A stretch of DNA of 64,000 nt from CAXQZM01 sp965229645 (lineage in GTDB: Bacteria; Pseudomonadota; Alphaproteobacteria; UBA7985), in the NCBI GenBank assembly GCA_965229645.1, contig OZ245893.1:2728001-2792000 (forward strand). Reading direction: 5' to 3'. Below the pieces are notes generated by a model. The model was not told where the DNA came from, did no database searches, and was given only the letters and a program-made list of their open reading frames with translations. Shown here in pieces: positions 54,509-61,881 of the stretch. Each line of letters begins with the position of its first letter. Position 1 is the first letter of the stretch. A program made the position numbers and the translations under genes.

Positions 54509-54842
54509 GGTCGTTTCCTCTCAGTTTGTGTTTTGCTATGTCATAAACACAGTAACGAGAGTTTTATTCACGGCAATATGTGCACAAAGCGACCCGCTGG
54601 GACCCGTAGATGCACCCCACGCCGTGTCATCCAGCGCGGAGCGAAGCGAAATCGCAGGATCCAGCACCAGTCGCCAGAAAAAAGTCCAGACGGCAGGAAC
54701 TCTGTGCGGTGCCAGCCGAGGCCCGACGGGCCCTCCTTGGGAATTCAAGCGAAGGGCCACTTTCTGCCGACGCTGGTCTCAGACCAAATCAGAGAACCCC
54801 GAACCGCACGAGGGTTTTTAGCGCAAACCCAGTAAGGGTGCC
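54509..54842. repeat. Intergenic region with a family B copy (about 54618-54740)
   Basis: CACGCCGTGTCATCC...GCGAAGCGAAATCGCAGG and the following CCAGACGGCA block match family B copies at 58851, 59650 and 61635. The remainder, from 54509 to 54610, is the likely chitinase promoter region. No gene recognised. Confidence 0.7.
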
Positions 54843-55226
54843 TTACCCCATCAGTCCCCAGGCCATGAGCCCCAGCCCAATCAACCCAACCGACCAAGCC
54901 GCCGAACGAATTACTGGCAGGCCGAGCAGATAGATCGGCAAGTAGGCCAGCCGCGCCGCAAAAAAGACCCAAGCGCCGACGAGCGCCACGCCCTCGGCCC
55001 GTTCCAAAATCAGCGCCAACAGCGCCAGCGGCACGAACACCATCATGGCTTCGGACATGTTGACCAAGACCCGCCGCGCACGATTGCCGTGCAAGGTCGC
55101 GGGCGGCGGCGTATCGCGCGCGCCCAAAGCCAAGCCAAACTTGCCCTGCAACACATAGTCGAAGTTCGGCGGGAGCAAGGTGATGAGGATGTAGAGCCCG
55201 AGAGACAGGAGGAGGGGCGTGAGCAT
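54843..55226 (-). CDS. MAPEG-family membrane protein
   Basis: A 127-residue protein with four hydrophobic segments and the MAPEG-type RARRVLVNMSEAMMVFVPLALLAL core. Eukaryotic members conjugate glutathione or make eicosanoids; bacterial ones of this length are poorly characterised inner-membrane proteins. It ends close to a family B repeat and starts 10 bp after the preceding gene. Confidence 0.85.
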   Translation of the reverse strand: MLTPLLLSLGLYILITLLPPNFDYVLQGKFGLALGARDTPPPATLHGNRARRVLVNMSEAMMVFVPLALLALILERAEGVALVGAWVFFAARLAYLPIYLLGLPVIRSAAWSVGLIGLGLMAWGLMG

Positions 55227-55236
55227 GGTGATGTTC

Positions 55237-55779
55237 CTATCTGCTTTTCTTTGGCTGGTTCTCTTTTGAGTACTGCCACAAACCCTTGTCGAGTGTGCGA
55301 ACTGGCAACTCCAGTTCTTGACTATAGTCTTTCATGTCAGCGCAGAATTGGTCCCAAAGCGCAAATGAGTGACGGACTGATTCCATTGGTATTCGGTACA
55401 AACTCCAAAGGACTCGAAAATCAATAATCGGATATTTTTCAGGGCAGCGACACATGTGGAGAAGCACTGAGGCTACAGGATAGCGAACCCCACTAAGGCA
55501 TGTCAATATCTCCATTCTAAGTCGCTCGCTGACATCTTTTGAGAATGCAGTTTTCGTAACTTCCCGAACAAATGAGTCTGAATTGCGTACGTAGTTTTTT
55601 GTTTGTCGCTTGGTCTTCCATCGTCCAATTTTCACAAACTCTTCGAGGTTTAGGAACTTCCCCCCTTTGAACTTAAGGACCAATTCTTCATAACCTGGGT
55701 ACTCCTTGTTCTGGTCATACGTCTTTGCCAATCTTTCAATCTGCTTTTTTGATAGCTTGCACTTTATTTCATGCCTCAC
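55237..55779 (-). CDS. Hypothetical protein, AT-rich, possibly with helix-hairpin-helix-like segment
   Basis: A 180-residue protein that I do not recognise with confidence. The open frame continues upstream into the RACo gene, but GGAGG 8 bp before the GTG at 55779 fixes a good start, and codon use changes at that point. The segment ILTCLSGVRYPVASVLLHM followed by YPIIDFRVLWSLY resembles the GVG-x-PxA and D-containing helix-hairpin-helix region of base-excision glycosylase-like proteins. Distinctly lower GC than both neighbours, so it was probably acquired. Confidence 0.6.
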   Translation of the reverse strand: MRHEIKCKLSKKQIERLAKTYDQNKEYPGYEELVLKFKGGKFLNLEEFVKIGRWKTKRQTKNYVRNSDSFVREVTKTAFSKDVSERLRMEILTCLSGVRYPVASVLLHMCRCPEKYPIIDFRVLWSLYRIPMESVRHSFALWDQFCADMKDYSQELELPVRTLDKGLWQYSKENQPKKSR

Positions 55780-55864
55780 GTAGTTTCCTCCACAGTGGGT
55801 GCATCGAAAAATCCCAAATGCGTCTCGCACCAAGACACAACTTCGGGGCGACACAAGCCTCCGT

Positions 55865-57889
55865 TCACCCCCGCCGCCGTCGCCGCCGTCCCCCGCCGTC
55901 GCCTTCGGCGGCGTTGGCGATTTCAAACGGTTGGGGCAAGGGTACCTCGGCGGCCAAATTCTTAAAGGGCGCGGTCTTGTGCGGCAAGGCCATGGCTTCG
56001 ATAAAGTGATCCTGGAACTTGGCTTCGACGGCGGTTTCGATCTTCTCGATCTTGCCAACCAGCTTTTCGATCCGCCGCCGCAGATCGCGATTGAGGAGCG
56101 CCATGCGCGCGCCTGCGCCTGCGGCGTTGCCGACCGATTGGACCTGGGCCAGCGGCGCATCGGGGATCAGGCCCAAGGTCATGGCGTGCTTGACGTCAAT
56201 ATGGGTGCCAAAGGCCCCCGCGAGCGCCACCCGCTCGACCGTATCGGTCTTGTGGTAGTCGGCTAGCAGGCGATAGCCCGCATAGAGCGCCGCCTTGGCC
56301 ATTTGGATCGCGCGCACGTCGTTTTGGGTCACGGAAACCGCCACGCCCCCGTGCGCGCCGTCGTAGATTTGGTAGGCGAAGGTACGACCATCGGCGTGAA
56401 TGGTCGGAAAGGTCGCGGCTTTGCTGCCATCGACATGGCCGTCTTGGTTGATGACTTGGGCCAGATACATTTCGGCGATGGCTTCGATGATGCCCGACCC
56501 ACAAATGCCCGTGACCTTGGTTGTGTCGATCTCTTCCCAAAACCCTGGCGCGTCCGACCACTTGTCCGAACCGATGACGCGGAACGTCGGCTCAAGGGTG
56601 ATGGGGTCGATCCGCACCCGCTCAATCGCGCCAGGGGCAGCGCGCTGGCCCGCCGAAATCTGCGCGCCTTCAAAAGCAGGACCAGTGGGGGAAGATGCAG
56701 CGAGCAAGCGCCCCCGATGGCCCAAGACCATTTCGGCGTTGGTGCCGACGTCGGCGATGAAGGTCATGCGCGCTTCTTTGTCGGGCGCCTCGGCCAGCAC
56801 CACCGCCGCCATATCGGCGCCAACGTGGCCCGCGATGCAGGGCAGCACGTAGATGCGCGCGCCTTCGTTGACCATGGGGCCGATGTGGGTGGCGCGGATC
56901 GTTTGCGCCTGCTGCGCCGCCAGCGCAAAGGGCGCGCCGCCCAATTCCACAGGGTCGATCCCGAGGAACAAGTGGTGCATGATCGGGTTGCCGACGACAA
57001 CGAATTCCATCAGCAAACTCGAGTCCACGCCCGCGTCGGCGCAACAGGTCACGGCCAGTTCGTTCAGCGCCTCGTGCACGGCTGCGGTCATGGCCTCGGC
57101 CCCGCCCGCGTTCATCATGGCGTAGGACACGCGCGACATGACGTCTTCGCCGTACTTGATCTGCGGGTTCATGAGCCCCGCCGAGGCCAAAACCTTGCCG
57201 CTCTGTAAATCGCACAAGTGTGCCGCGATGGTGGTGGAGCCAAGATCGACGGCCAAGCCATAAGACTCGTTCTGAACGCCAGGCCATAAGCCGATGATTT
57301 GCTTGCGCTCATGCACCGCCGCCGTCACTTGCCATTGGCCCTTGCGCAAGGTCGCTTGCAACTGCTTGAGCACGTGGAAGTCCAGATCGAGCGCGCCCTC
57401 GTCCACGCCGAGCGCGGGGGCGAGCGCGGCCTTCAGGCGTTCCAAATCGCCGCTCGGCTTGTGCATATCAGGCTCTTCGACCGTGACCGTGACCAGTTGC
57501 ACGGCGGGCAGGGGCGGCACAGGACGCTCGTCGGCAGCCTTGCGGATCACTTGCCGATGCACTTGGCTCTCGGGCGGCACATCGACCACCAAGTCGCCCT
57601 CAAGGGTCGCTTGGCACGACAAGCGTAGGCTGGGGGCCATGCGGCGTTTTTGCCGATAGCGCGCTTCCGACGGGCCCTCGGCGGACAAGTGCGTGAGGGC
57701 GGAGGTCAGCCCATGCTTGGCAAACTCGCCGTCGCCTGGGGCGACCTTGCAGCGCCCGCACAGGCCGTTGCCGCCGCACAAGCTGTCGATATCGACACCC
57801 AGGGCGCGGGCGGCGTCCAGCACTTTGGTGCCGCGGTCAAACTCCCCGCGCTTGCCGCTGGGCGTAAAGACGATTGTGCTCTTGCTCAT
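55865..57889 (-). CDS. RACo-like ASKHA-domain protein with N-terminal [2Fe-2S] ferredoxin domain (DUF4445)
   Basis: A 674-residue protein related to reductive activators of corrinoid methyltransferases. The N-terminal ferredoxin domain has Cys38, Cys44, Cys47 and Cys92 (SLCGGNGLCGRCK, LRLSCQ). After a linker, the actin-like ATPase domain has YGLAVDLGSTTIAAHL and FIADVGTNAEMVL plus ICGSGIIEA. It ends EGDGGGRRRRRRG, an Arg-rich tail I recall from alphaproteobacterial members. RACo proteins use ATP to reduce Co(II) corrinoids. The ATG at 57889 sits 7 bp from AAGAAGG; an alternative ATG is two codons earlier. Confidence 0.87.
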   Translation of the reverse strand: MSKSTIVFTPSGKRGEFDRGTKVLDAARALGVDIDSLCGGNGLCGRCKVAPGDGEFAKHGLTSALTHLSAEGPSEARYRQKRRMAPSLRLSCQATLEGDLVVDVPPESQVHRQVIRKAADERPVPPLPAVQLVTVTVEEPDMHKPSGDLERLKAALAPALGVDEGALDLDFHVLKQLQATLRKGQWQVTAAVHERKQIIGLWPGVQNESYGLAVDLGSTTIAAHLCDLQSGKVLASAGLMNPQIKYGEDVMSRVSYAMMNAGGAEAMTAAVHEALNELAVTCCADAGVDSSLLMEFVVVGNPIMHHLFLGIDPVELGGAPFALAAQQAQTIRATHIGPMVNEGARIYVLPCIAGHVGADMAAVVLAEAPDKEARMTFIADVGTNAEMVLGHRGRLLAASSPTGPAFEGAQISAGQRAAPGAIERVRIDPITLEPTFRVIGSDKWSDAPGFWEEIDTTKVTGICGSGIIEAIAEMYLAQVINQDGHVDGSKAATFPTIHADGRTFAYQIYDGAHGGVAVSVTQNDVRAIQMAKAALYAGYRLLADYHKTDTVERVALAGAFGTHIDVKHAMTLGLIPDAPLAQVQSVGNAAGAGARMALLNRDLRRRIEKLVGKIEKIETAVEAKFQDHFIEAMALPHKTAPFKNLAAEVPLPQPFEIANAAEGDGGGRRRRRRG

Positions 57890-57940
57890 GCGCATCCCTT
57901 CTTGTTTCTCACACGGACCCTGATGTTGGGGGGACATAGA

Positions 57941-58555
57941 ATGGCAAAGCTCTATTTCCACTACTCGACCATGAACGCAGGCAAAACCACGGGTCTGCTG
58001 CAAGCCGCCTTCAACTATCGGGAGCGCGGCATGGAGGTGCTGCTCTTCACCGCCGCCCTGGACCATCGCTACGGCCAGGGCAAAATCGCCAGCCGCATCG
58101 GCATCGAACAGCCCGCGCATCTATTCGCGACCAACGACGATCTGTTCGCCAAAGTCCAAGACTTGCGCGTCCACCACCCTGAGGTCGCGTGCCTCTTCTT
58201 CGACGAGGCGCAGTTTCTGGCCTACGACCAAGTCTGGCAACTGGCGCAGGTGGTCGATGAGCTGAACATCCCCGTCATGGCCTACGGCATCCGCACCGAC
58301 TTCCAGGGCACCCTGTTCCCAGGCTGCCAGGCGCTCATGGCCATCGCCGACGACATGCGCGAGGTCAAAACCATCTGCCACTGTGGCAAAAAGGCCACAA
58401 TGGTCGTGCGCGCCGACCCCCAAGGTCGCGCCATCACCCAAGGCGCACAAGTCGAGGTCGGCGGCAACGACCGCTACATCCCCCTCTGCCGCCGCCACTG
58501 GCGCGCGGCTTATGAGCGTGGCGAACGGGTCGAAGGACTGCGCGACCTGACGTGA
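57941..58555 (+). CDS. tdk: Thymidine kinase, type II
   Basis: A 204-residue enzyme that phosphorylates thymidine in the salvage pathway. P-loop STMNAGKTT (residues 9-17), Walker B CLFFDEAQFL with the catalytic Glu, and the lasso-region zinc Cys residues (ICHCGKKA) with a later Cys/His pair (PLCRRHW) are all present. The frame is open upstream, but this ATG has a GGGGGG run 8-13 bp ahead and matches the family's N-terminus. Divergent from the RACo gene, 51 bp apart. Confidence 0.95.
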   Translation: MAKLYFHYSTMNAGKTTGLLQAAFNYRERGMEVLLFTAALDHRYGQGKIASRIGIEQPAHLFATNDDLFAKVQDLRVHHPEVACLFFDEAQFLAYDQVWQLAQVVDELNIPVMAYGIRTDFQGTLFPGCQALMAIADDMREVKTICHCGKKATMVVRADPQGRAITQGAQVEVGGNDRYIPLCRRHWRAAYERGERVEGLRDLT

Positions 58556-58611
58556 GTTTTTTTGAGGGTCAGGGATTGATCTCCCGCGCCCGATTGCAGA
58601 TAGGGCGCGCC

Positions 58612-58797
58612 ATGAAATCCAGCTTCCTCCTCTCCAGCCTCCTCCTGCTGTCAAGCCAAGCCCTGGCCCACCACGAACCCACCTCCTCGACGGTCGGATG
58701 GACTGGCTTCCTCGGCCTCCTCGCCGTGGTTGGCGCTCTAGGCTTACTAAACCGCCAGCTGAGACTCGCAAGTAAGTCTGCCCAGCCAACCCGCTAA
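58612..58797 (+). CDS. Small exported or membrane protein, hypothetical
   Basis: A 61-residue protein with an apparent signal peptide (SSFLLSSLLLLSSQALA), a short HHEPTSS stretch and one membrane segment (WTGFLGLLAVVGALGLL) followed by basic residues. Chromosomal-like GC and codon use. The ATG at 58612 is used rather than an upstream frame overlapping tdk. Function unknown. Confidence 0.55.
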   Translation: MKSSFLLSSLLLLSSQALAHHEPTSSTVGWTGFLGLLAVVGALGLLNRQLRLASKSAQPTR

Positions 58798-58850
58798 TAC
58801 GCCTCATAGACCCAGCTCCCCTCTCGGAGGGGCAACCTCAAGGTAAAGTG

Positions 58851-59096
58851 TCATCCAGCGTGGTGCGAAGCGAAGTCGCAGGATCCATCACCCATAGGCG
58901 GCAGGAAGTCCAGACGGCACCAACCTTGTGCCGTGCCAAACGACAAACGAGAGGTTCTCCTCGAAGGGGGAGCCCATTGTCAAATTTGCGCGGATGTTTT
59001 GTTGACCTCCGTCTATTCCTGCACCAGAGGTAAAGCTCGTCGAGTTTTGGAGAGGACGGAGTGCGGACCCAGATTAGACAAGCAGAGATCAACAAG
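58851..59096 (+). repeat. Copy 1 of ~247-bp direct repeat covering the hsdM start region (includes family B core)
   Basis: Aligns over its whole length with 61635-61881 (roughly 75-80% identical by eye). The order is family B core, CCAGACGGCACCAACCTTGTG, CAAATTTxCGCxGATG, TTTTGTTGACC, GAGTTTTGGAGAGGACGG, then AAGCAGAGATCAACAAG, which is the beginning of hsdM. Confidence 0.85.
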
Positions 59097-59105
59097 ACAG
59101 ATTAG
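59061..59105 (+). pseudogene. Truncated duplicate of the hsdM start
   Basis: GTG-initiated codons read VRTQIRQAEINKTD then stop, compared with MTQISQAEINKAAW at the intact hsdM. The same GGAGAGGACGG lies upstream of both. Only about 12 codons are left. Confidence 0.75.
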
Positions 59106-59122
59106 ATGAAACGGAACCAACC

Positions 59123-59404
59123 ATGAATAAAGATATCCCAGTTCCAAACACAGATCCCTACGACGAAGCGCCGTTCATGGAGGATTTTGAGGACGGAAAG
59201 GTCAGCTTCAAAAGCGTTCTGACTCCCGAACGAAAAGCCGAAATAGAAGCCATGGCCAAACATACCATGAATAAAGAACGCGAACGCATTTCACTTCGCA
59301 TCCCTAAATCCAACCTAACCCTGGCAAAGTCACGGGCCATGCAAGAAGGCATTCCCTATCAAACCCTGATCAACTCGCTCATCCATAAGGGACTGCATAG
59401 CTAA
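59123..59404 (+). CDS. Ribbon-helix-helix antitoxin-like protein (orphan)
   Basis: A 93-residue protein. The last 40 residues (RISLRIPKSNLTLAKSRAMQEGIPYQTLINSLIHKGL) fit a CopG/BrnA-type ribbon-helix-helix DNA-binding domain; the first half is acidic and could bind a toxin. Toxin partners of such antitoxins are usually encoded directly upstream. Here that place is taken by the truncated hsdM duplicate, and no toxin-like frame is seen on either side. Confidence 0.7.
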   Translation: MNKDIPVPNTDPYDEAPFMEDFEDGKVSFKSVLTPERKAEIEAMAKHTMNKERERISLRIPKSNLTLAKSRAMQEGIPYQTLINSLIHKGLHS

Positions 59405-59759
59405 ACCTGGAAACGCCAAAGGCCCTGGCGGGACCTACGCCGATCCGATGGTAAAAAGGGGATGGCGCATGGATGGACCCGTCCGTTCCATCCGCTGCCA
59501 GTTGATGATAGATTCCGCGACCTCGCTTCGCTCGGCGTGGAATGACATTTCTCTTCTGCGAGGCTCAGGCGTTGGTGGGTCGCATGGCGCGCTTTGCCGT
59601 CCTCAAAAAAGGGCGGATGCGAAGCCGTAAAGGGCGCAAGCCGCCACCCCACGTCATCCAGTGCGGAGCGAAGCCAAGTCGCAGGATCCATCTCGGAACG
59701 CTAACCCCAAGCAAGAGCGGCCCTACCATCGCACGTCACAACGACCGCATATGTTGGAT
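59405..59759. repeat. Family B copy (about 59455-59700) between antitoxin gene and tRNA
   Basis: The region shares its full layout with 44200-44420: the GATTCCGCGACCTCGCTTCGCTCGG block, CGCATGGCGCGCTTTGCC, AAAAAAGGGCG, GTAAAGxGCGCAAG and CACGTCATCC...CGCAGGATCC. The inner part also matches 61545-61675. No gene. Confidence 0.75.
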
Positions 59760-59833
59760 TGGAGCGGGTGAAGGGAATCGAACCCTCGTCGTTAGCTTGG
59801 GAAGCTACTGCTCTACCATTGAGCTACACCCGC
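59760..59833 (-). tRNA. tRNA-Gly (anticodon CCC), CCA encoded
   Basis: The reverse strand folds as a complete cloverleaf: acceptor GCGGGTG/CACCCGC, D-arm GCTCAATGGTAGAGC, anticodon loop TTCCCAA and T-arm GAGGGTTCGATTCCCTT, ending TCCA. Anticodon CCC reads GGG. The outermost anticodon-stem pair (27-43) is G-A, a mismatch. Confidence 0.93.
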
Positions 59834-60025
59834 CTTGTTCATCGGATACCATCATTAACGAGCGCGGTTCAAGACCATATCGTCATGCCAAGGCGATCTG
59901 CGTGTCGTCCTGAGGCACTTTCTTTCGTGATGGCAGGTCGAACCGAACGATGCCTCGCTTGCGCATGTCCATGAGCAGCTTTTTTACTGGGTGCGCCTGA
60001 TCGGTACGTTTTCCATCGCTATGTT

Positions 60026-60871
60026 TCAAATCGAACTGGCTAACGCATGGGTACAGTCTTGCAAGCAATCGACAAAGATCTTTTCCGCCTGATCCTGGTT
60101 CGATTTGCAGCCAACACCCTTTTGCTCCTGCAGTATGGCTGCGGGCACAATTTGCCAAGGGAACCCGTTCCATTCTTCGCCTTCTAGCAAACGACCACCG
60201 GACTTTGGACGCGCACCACCCCACTGTTTGAAAAAGAACGCCACATTGTAACGCAGGCAAGCAATACGCAACTCAGTCGCCCATGAGGCTTCCATCGGTC
60301 TCGCACCCGGGCCGCTTTCGCCGCCAACAATCGCCCACGCAACACCCGTCAGATCAACGTCGCCAATGAGACTGAGCAGCGGCTCGAAGGAGATGAAGCG
60401 AGCGTCCGAATTGATTTGCCGCAAGTGTTCAATCCGTCCCTTATGCGCCGCGTCCTCTACCGACACGCCCAACCAAATATGCGACGGGACGCGCCCTCCA
60501 TCATACCTGCGACGGACGTAGTTACGCATCAGCGATGATCGCTTTGTAAGCACCTGATAGACATGCCAGTTCGCCGCCTCCATCGCATCGAACACTTGGT
60601 CGATGAACTCCCGTGGAATATTTTTGTGAAAAAGATCACTCATCGAATTGACGAAGATCATGCGTGGTTTCTTCCAACGTGCAGGCTGGCCAAGCCGGGA
60701 TGGCCAGAGGCGCATGTCAAAACCTTGCTCATACGGATGGCCATCGACACCACGCCAACGTTCGGCGAAGCGCTCGGCGTAACAGTGGTCACAGCCAGAA
60801 CCTATTTTCGTGCAACCTGTTACTGGGTTCCAAGTAGCGTCAGTCCACTCGATCTCTGATTTCTGTGCCAT
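60026..60871 (-). CDS. Phage Gp37/Gp68-family (DUF5131) radical-SAM-like protein
   Basis: A 281-residue protein of the Gp37/Gp68 group: IEWTDATWNPVTGCTKIGSGCDHCYAERF with Cys20, Cys27 and Cys30, then WLGVSVE, RFISFEPLL and WAIVGGESGPGARPM, FFFKQWGG. The Cys set suggests an iron-sulfur, radical-SAM-like enzyme. Homologues often sit beside a three-Cys-motif partner (TcmP) gene in mobile or defence-linked regions. No TcmP is seen here. A different frame downstream (59883-60100) reads SQFDLKHSDGKRTDQAHPV, which might be a remnant of some neighbour but cannot be identified. Confidence 0.85.
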   Translation of the reverse strand: MAQKSEIEWTDATWNPVTGCTKIGSGCDHCYAERFAERWRGVDGHPYEQGFDMRLWPSRLGQPARWKKPRMIFVNSMSDLFHKNIPREFIDQVFDAMEAANWHVYQVLTKRSSLMRNYVRRRYDGGRVPSHIWLGVSVEDAAHKGRIEHLRQINSDARFISFEPLLSLIGDVDLTGVAWAIVGGESGPGARPMEASWATELRIACLRYNVAFFFKQWGGARPKSGGRLLEGEEWNGFPWQIVPAAILQEQKGVGCKSNQDQAEKIFVDCLQDCTHALASSI

Positions 60872-60959
60872 GCCTCATTTCCTTTTTGTGAATAACTCTA
60901 CCTGACGGTGGACAAAAACGGAATTCATTTCCAGTTGGCGACCACCCGAAATGGGTCTT

Positions 60960-61156
60960 ATACCAGCGGCGATTGAAAATGACTCTAATGGTCGCTGGTA
61001 TAAGGGCCGCGACTGCGGCCCCCGTAGCGGCCCCGAGATGAGCTAAGAAAGCGCCTCGGGGTAAAGCGAAGGCCCCGTCGGAGGCGAAACGCGAAGCGTT
61101 TCTGCCGTGAGGCATAAAACGGCCATAAAAGTGTCAACTTTTTTCGCCGTTGGTAT
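60960..61156 (+). repeat. Family A element, copy 9 (197 bp)
   Basis: Full-length copy. The right stem, ACGGCCATAAAAGT with ACTTTTTTCGCCGT, carries mismatches, so this copy may be decaying. Upstream of the Gp37/Gp68-like gene. Confidence 0.93.
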
Positions 61157-61357
61157 TCTGAACAAATTCGTTCGCGTAATGTGCTGGAGACTACCAGCAA
61201 AGAAGCAACAGACATAACCAAAACCGATCTCAACGCCAACGTGTCCACCTGAGCAATCCGTGGAGCCTCCACAAAATCGCGCTGCATTTTTGTTTGGAGC
61301 GGCTGCTCGCCCATCTACAATCCCGAGGATAAATCAGCTCCACCAAACCCGAATACA

Positions 61358-61512
61358 ATACCAGCGGCGGCTGAGAATGACTCTTATGCTCGATGGTATA
61401 AGGGCCGCGACTGCGGCCCCCCCCAGCGGCCTCGAGAATAGCGCGAAAGCACCTCGGGCCAAAGCGAAGGCCCTGCCGTTGGAGGCGAAATGCGACGCGT
61501 TTCCCCCGCGCT
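61358..61512 (+). repeat. Family A element, copy 10 (degenerate, right end lost)
   Basis: Begins with ATACCAGCGGCGGCTGAG and retains GGGCCGCGACTGCGGCC and GCGCGAAAGC. It has many substitutions later (GAAATGCGACGCGTTTCC) and no terminal AT-rich stem. Confidence 0.85.
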
Positions 61513-61634
61513 CCTAAACCACGCTAGGGGACACTAACTTTTCTTCTGCGATGTTCAGGCCCTATTCGCGCGCTTTGCCATCCTCAAAAAAGGGCGAATT
61601 CGAATCCGTAAAGAGCGCAAGTCCCCACCCCACG

Positions 61635-61881
61635 TCATCCAGCGCGGAGCGAAGCGAAGTCGCAGGATCCAGCACGGATCGGTTGCGGGAAACCCAGACG
61701 GCACCAACCTTGTGCCGCGCCAAACGACACCCGACAGCCACCCTCCCACGGGGAAGCCCAATTTTCAAATTTACGCCGATGCTTTGTTGACCTTCGTCGC
61801 TCCCTCCACCAGGGGGAGGGCTCGCTGAGTTTTGGAGAGGACGGCGCGGTGACGCAAATTTCACAAGCAGAGATCAACAAG
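61635..61881 (+). repeat. Copy 2 of ~247-bp direct repeat, covering the intact hsdM start
   Basis: Partner of 58851-59096. Includes the family B core, the presumed hsdM leader with GAGAGGACGG, and the first 11 codons of hsdM. This is the copy joined to the complete gene. Confidence 0.85.

Larger units (their letters stand above)
60872..61848. other. Gene-free accessory stretch filled by repeats
   Basis: Contains family A copies 9 and 10 and the second 247-bp duplicate with family B core. Between them (61157-61357) a minus-strand frame opens MGEQPLQTKMQRDFVEAP and has a hydrophobic VLVMSVASLLVVSS, then runs into repeat sequence. It could be the start of a gene broken by copy 9, but evidence is too thin for a call. 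Confidence 0.5.

Noticed and set aside
55780..56160. Upstream extension of the AT-rich hypothetical frame into the RACo gene
   Set aside because: The added residues are Arg/Pro/Ser-rich shadow sequence, and a ribosome site with GTG lies at 55779.
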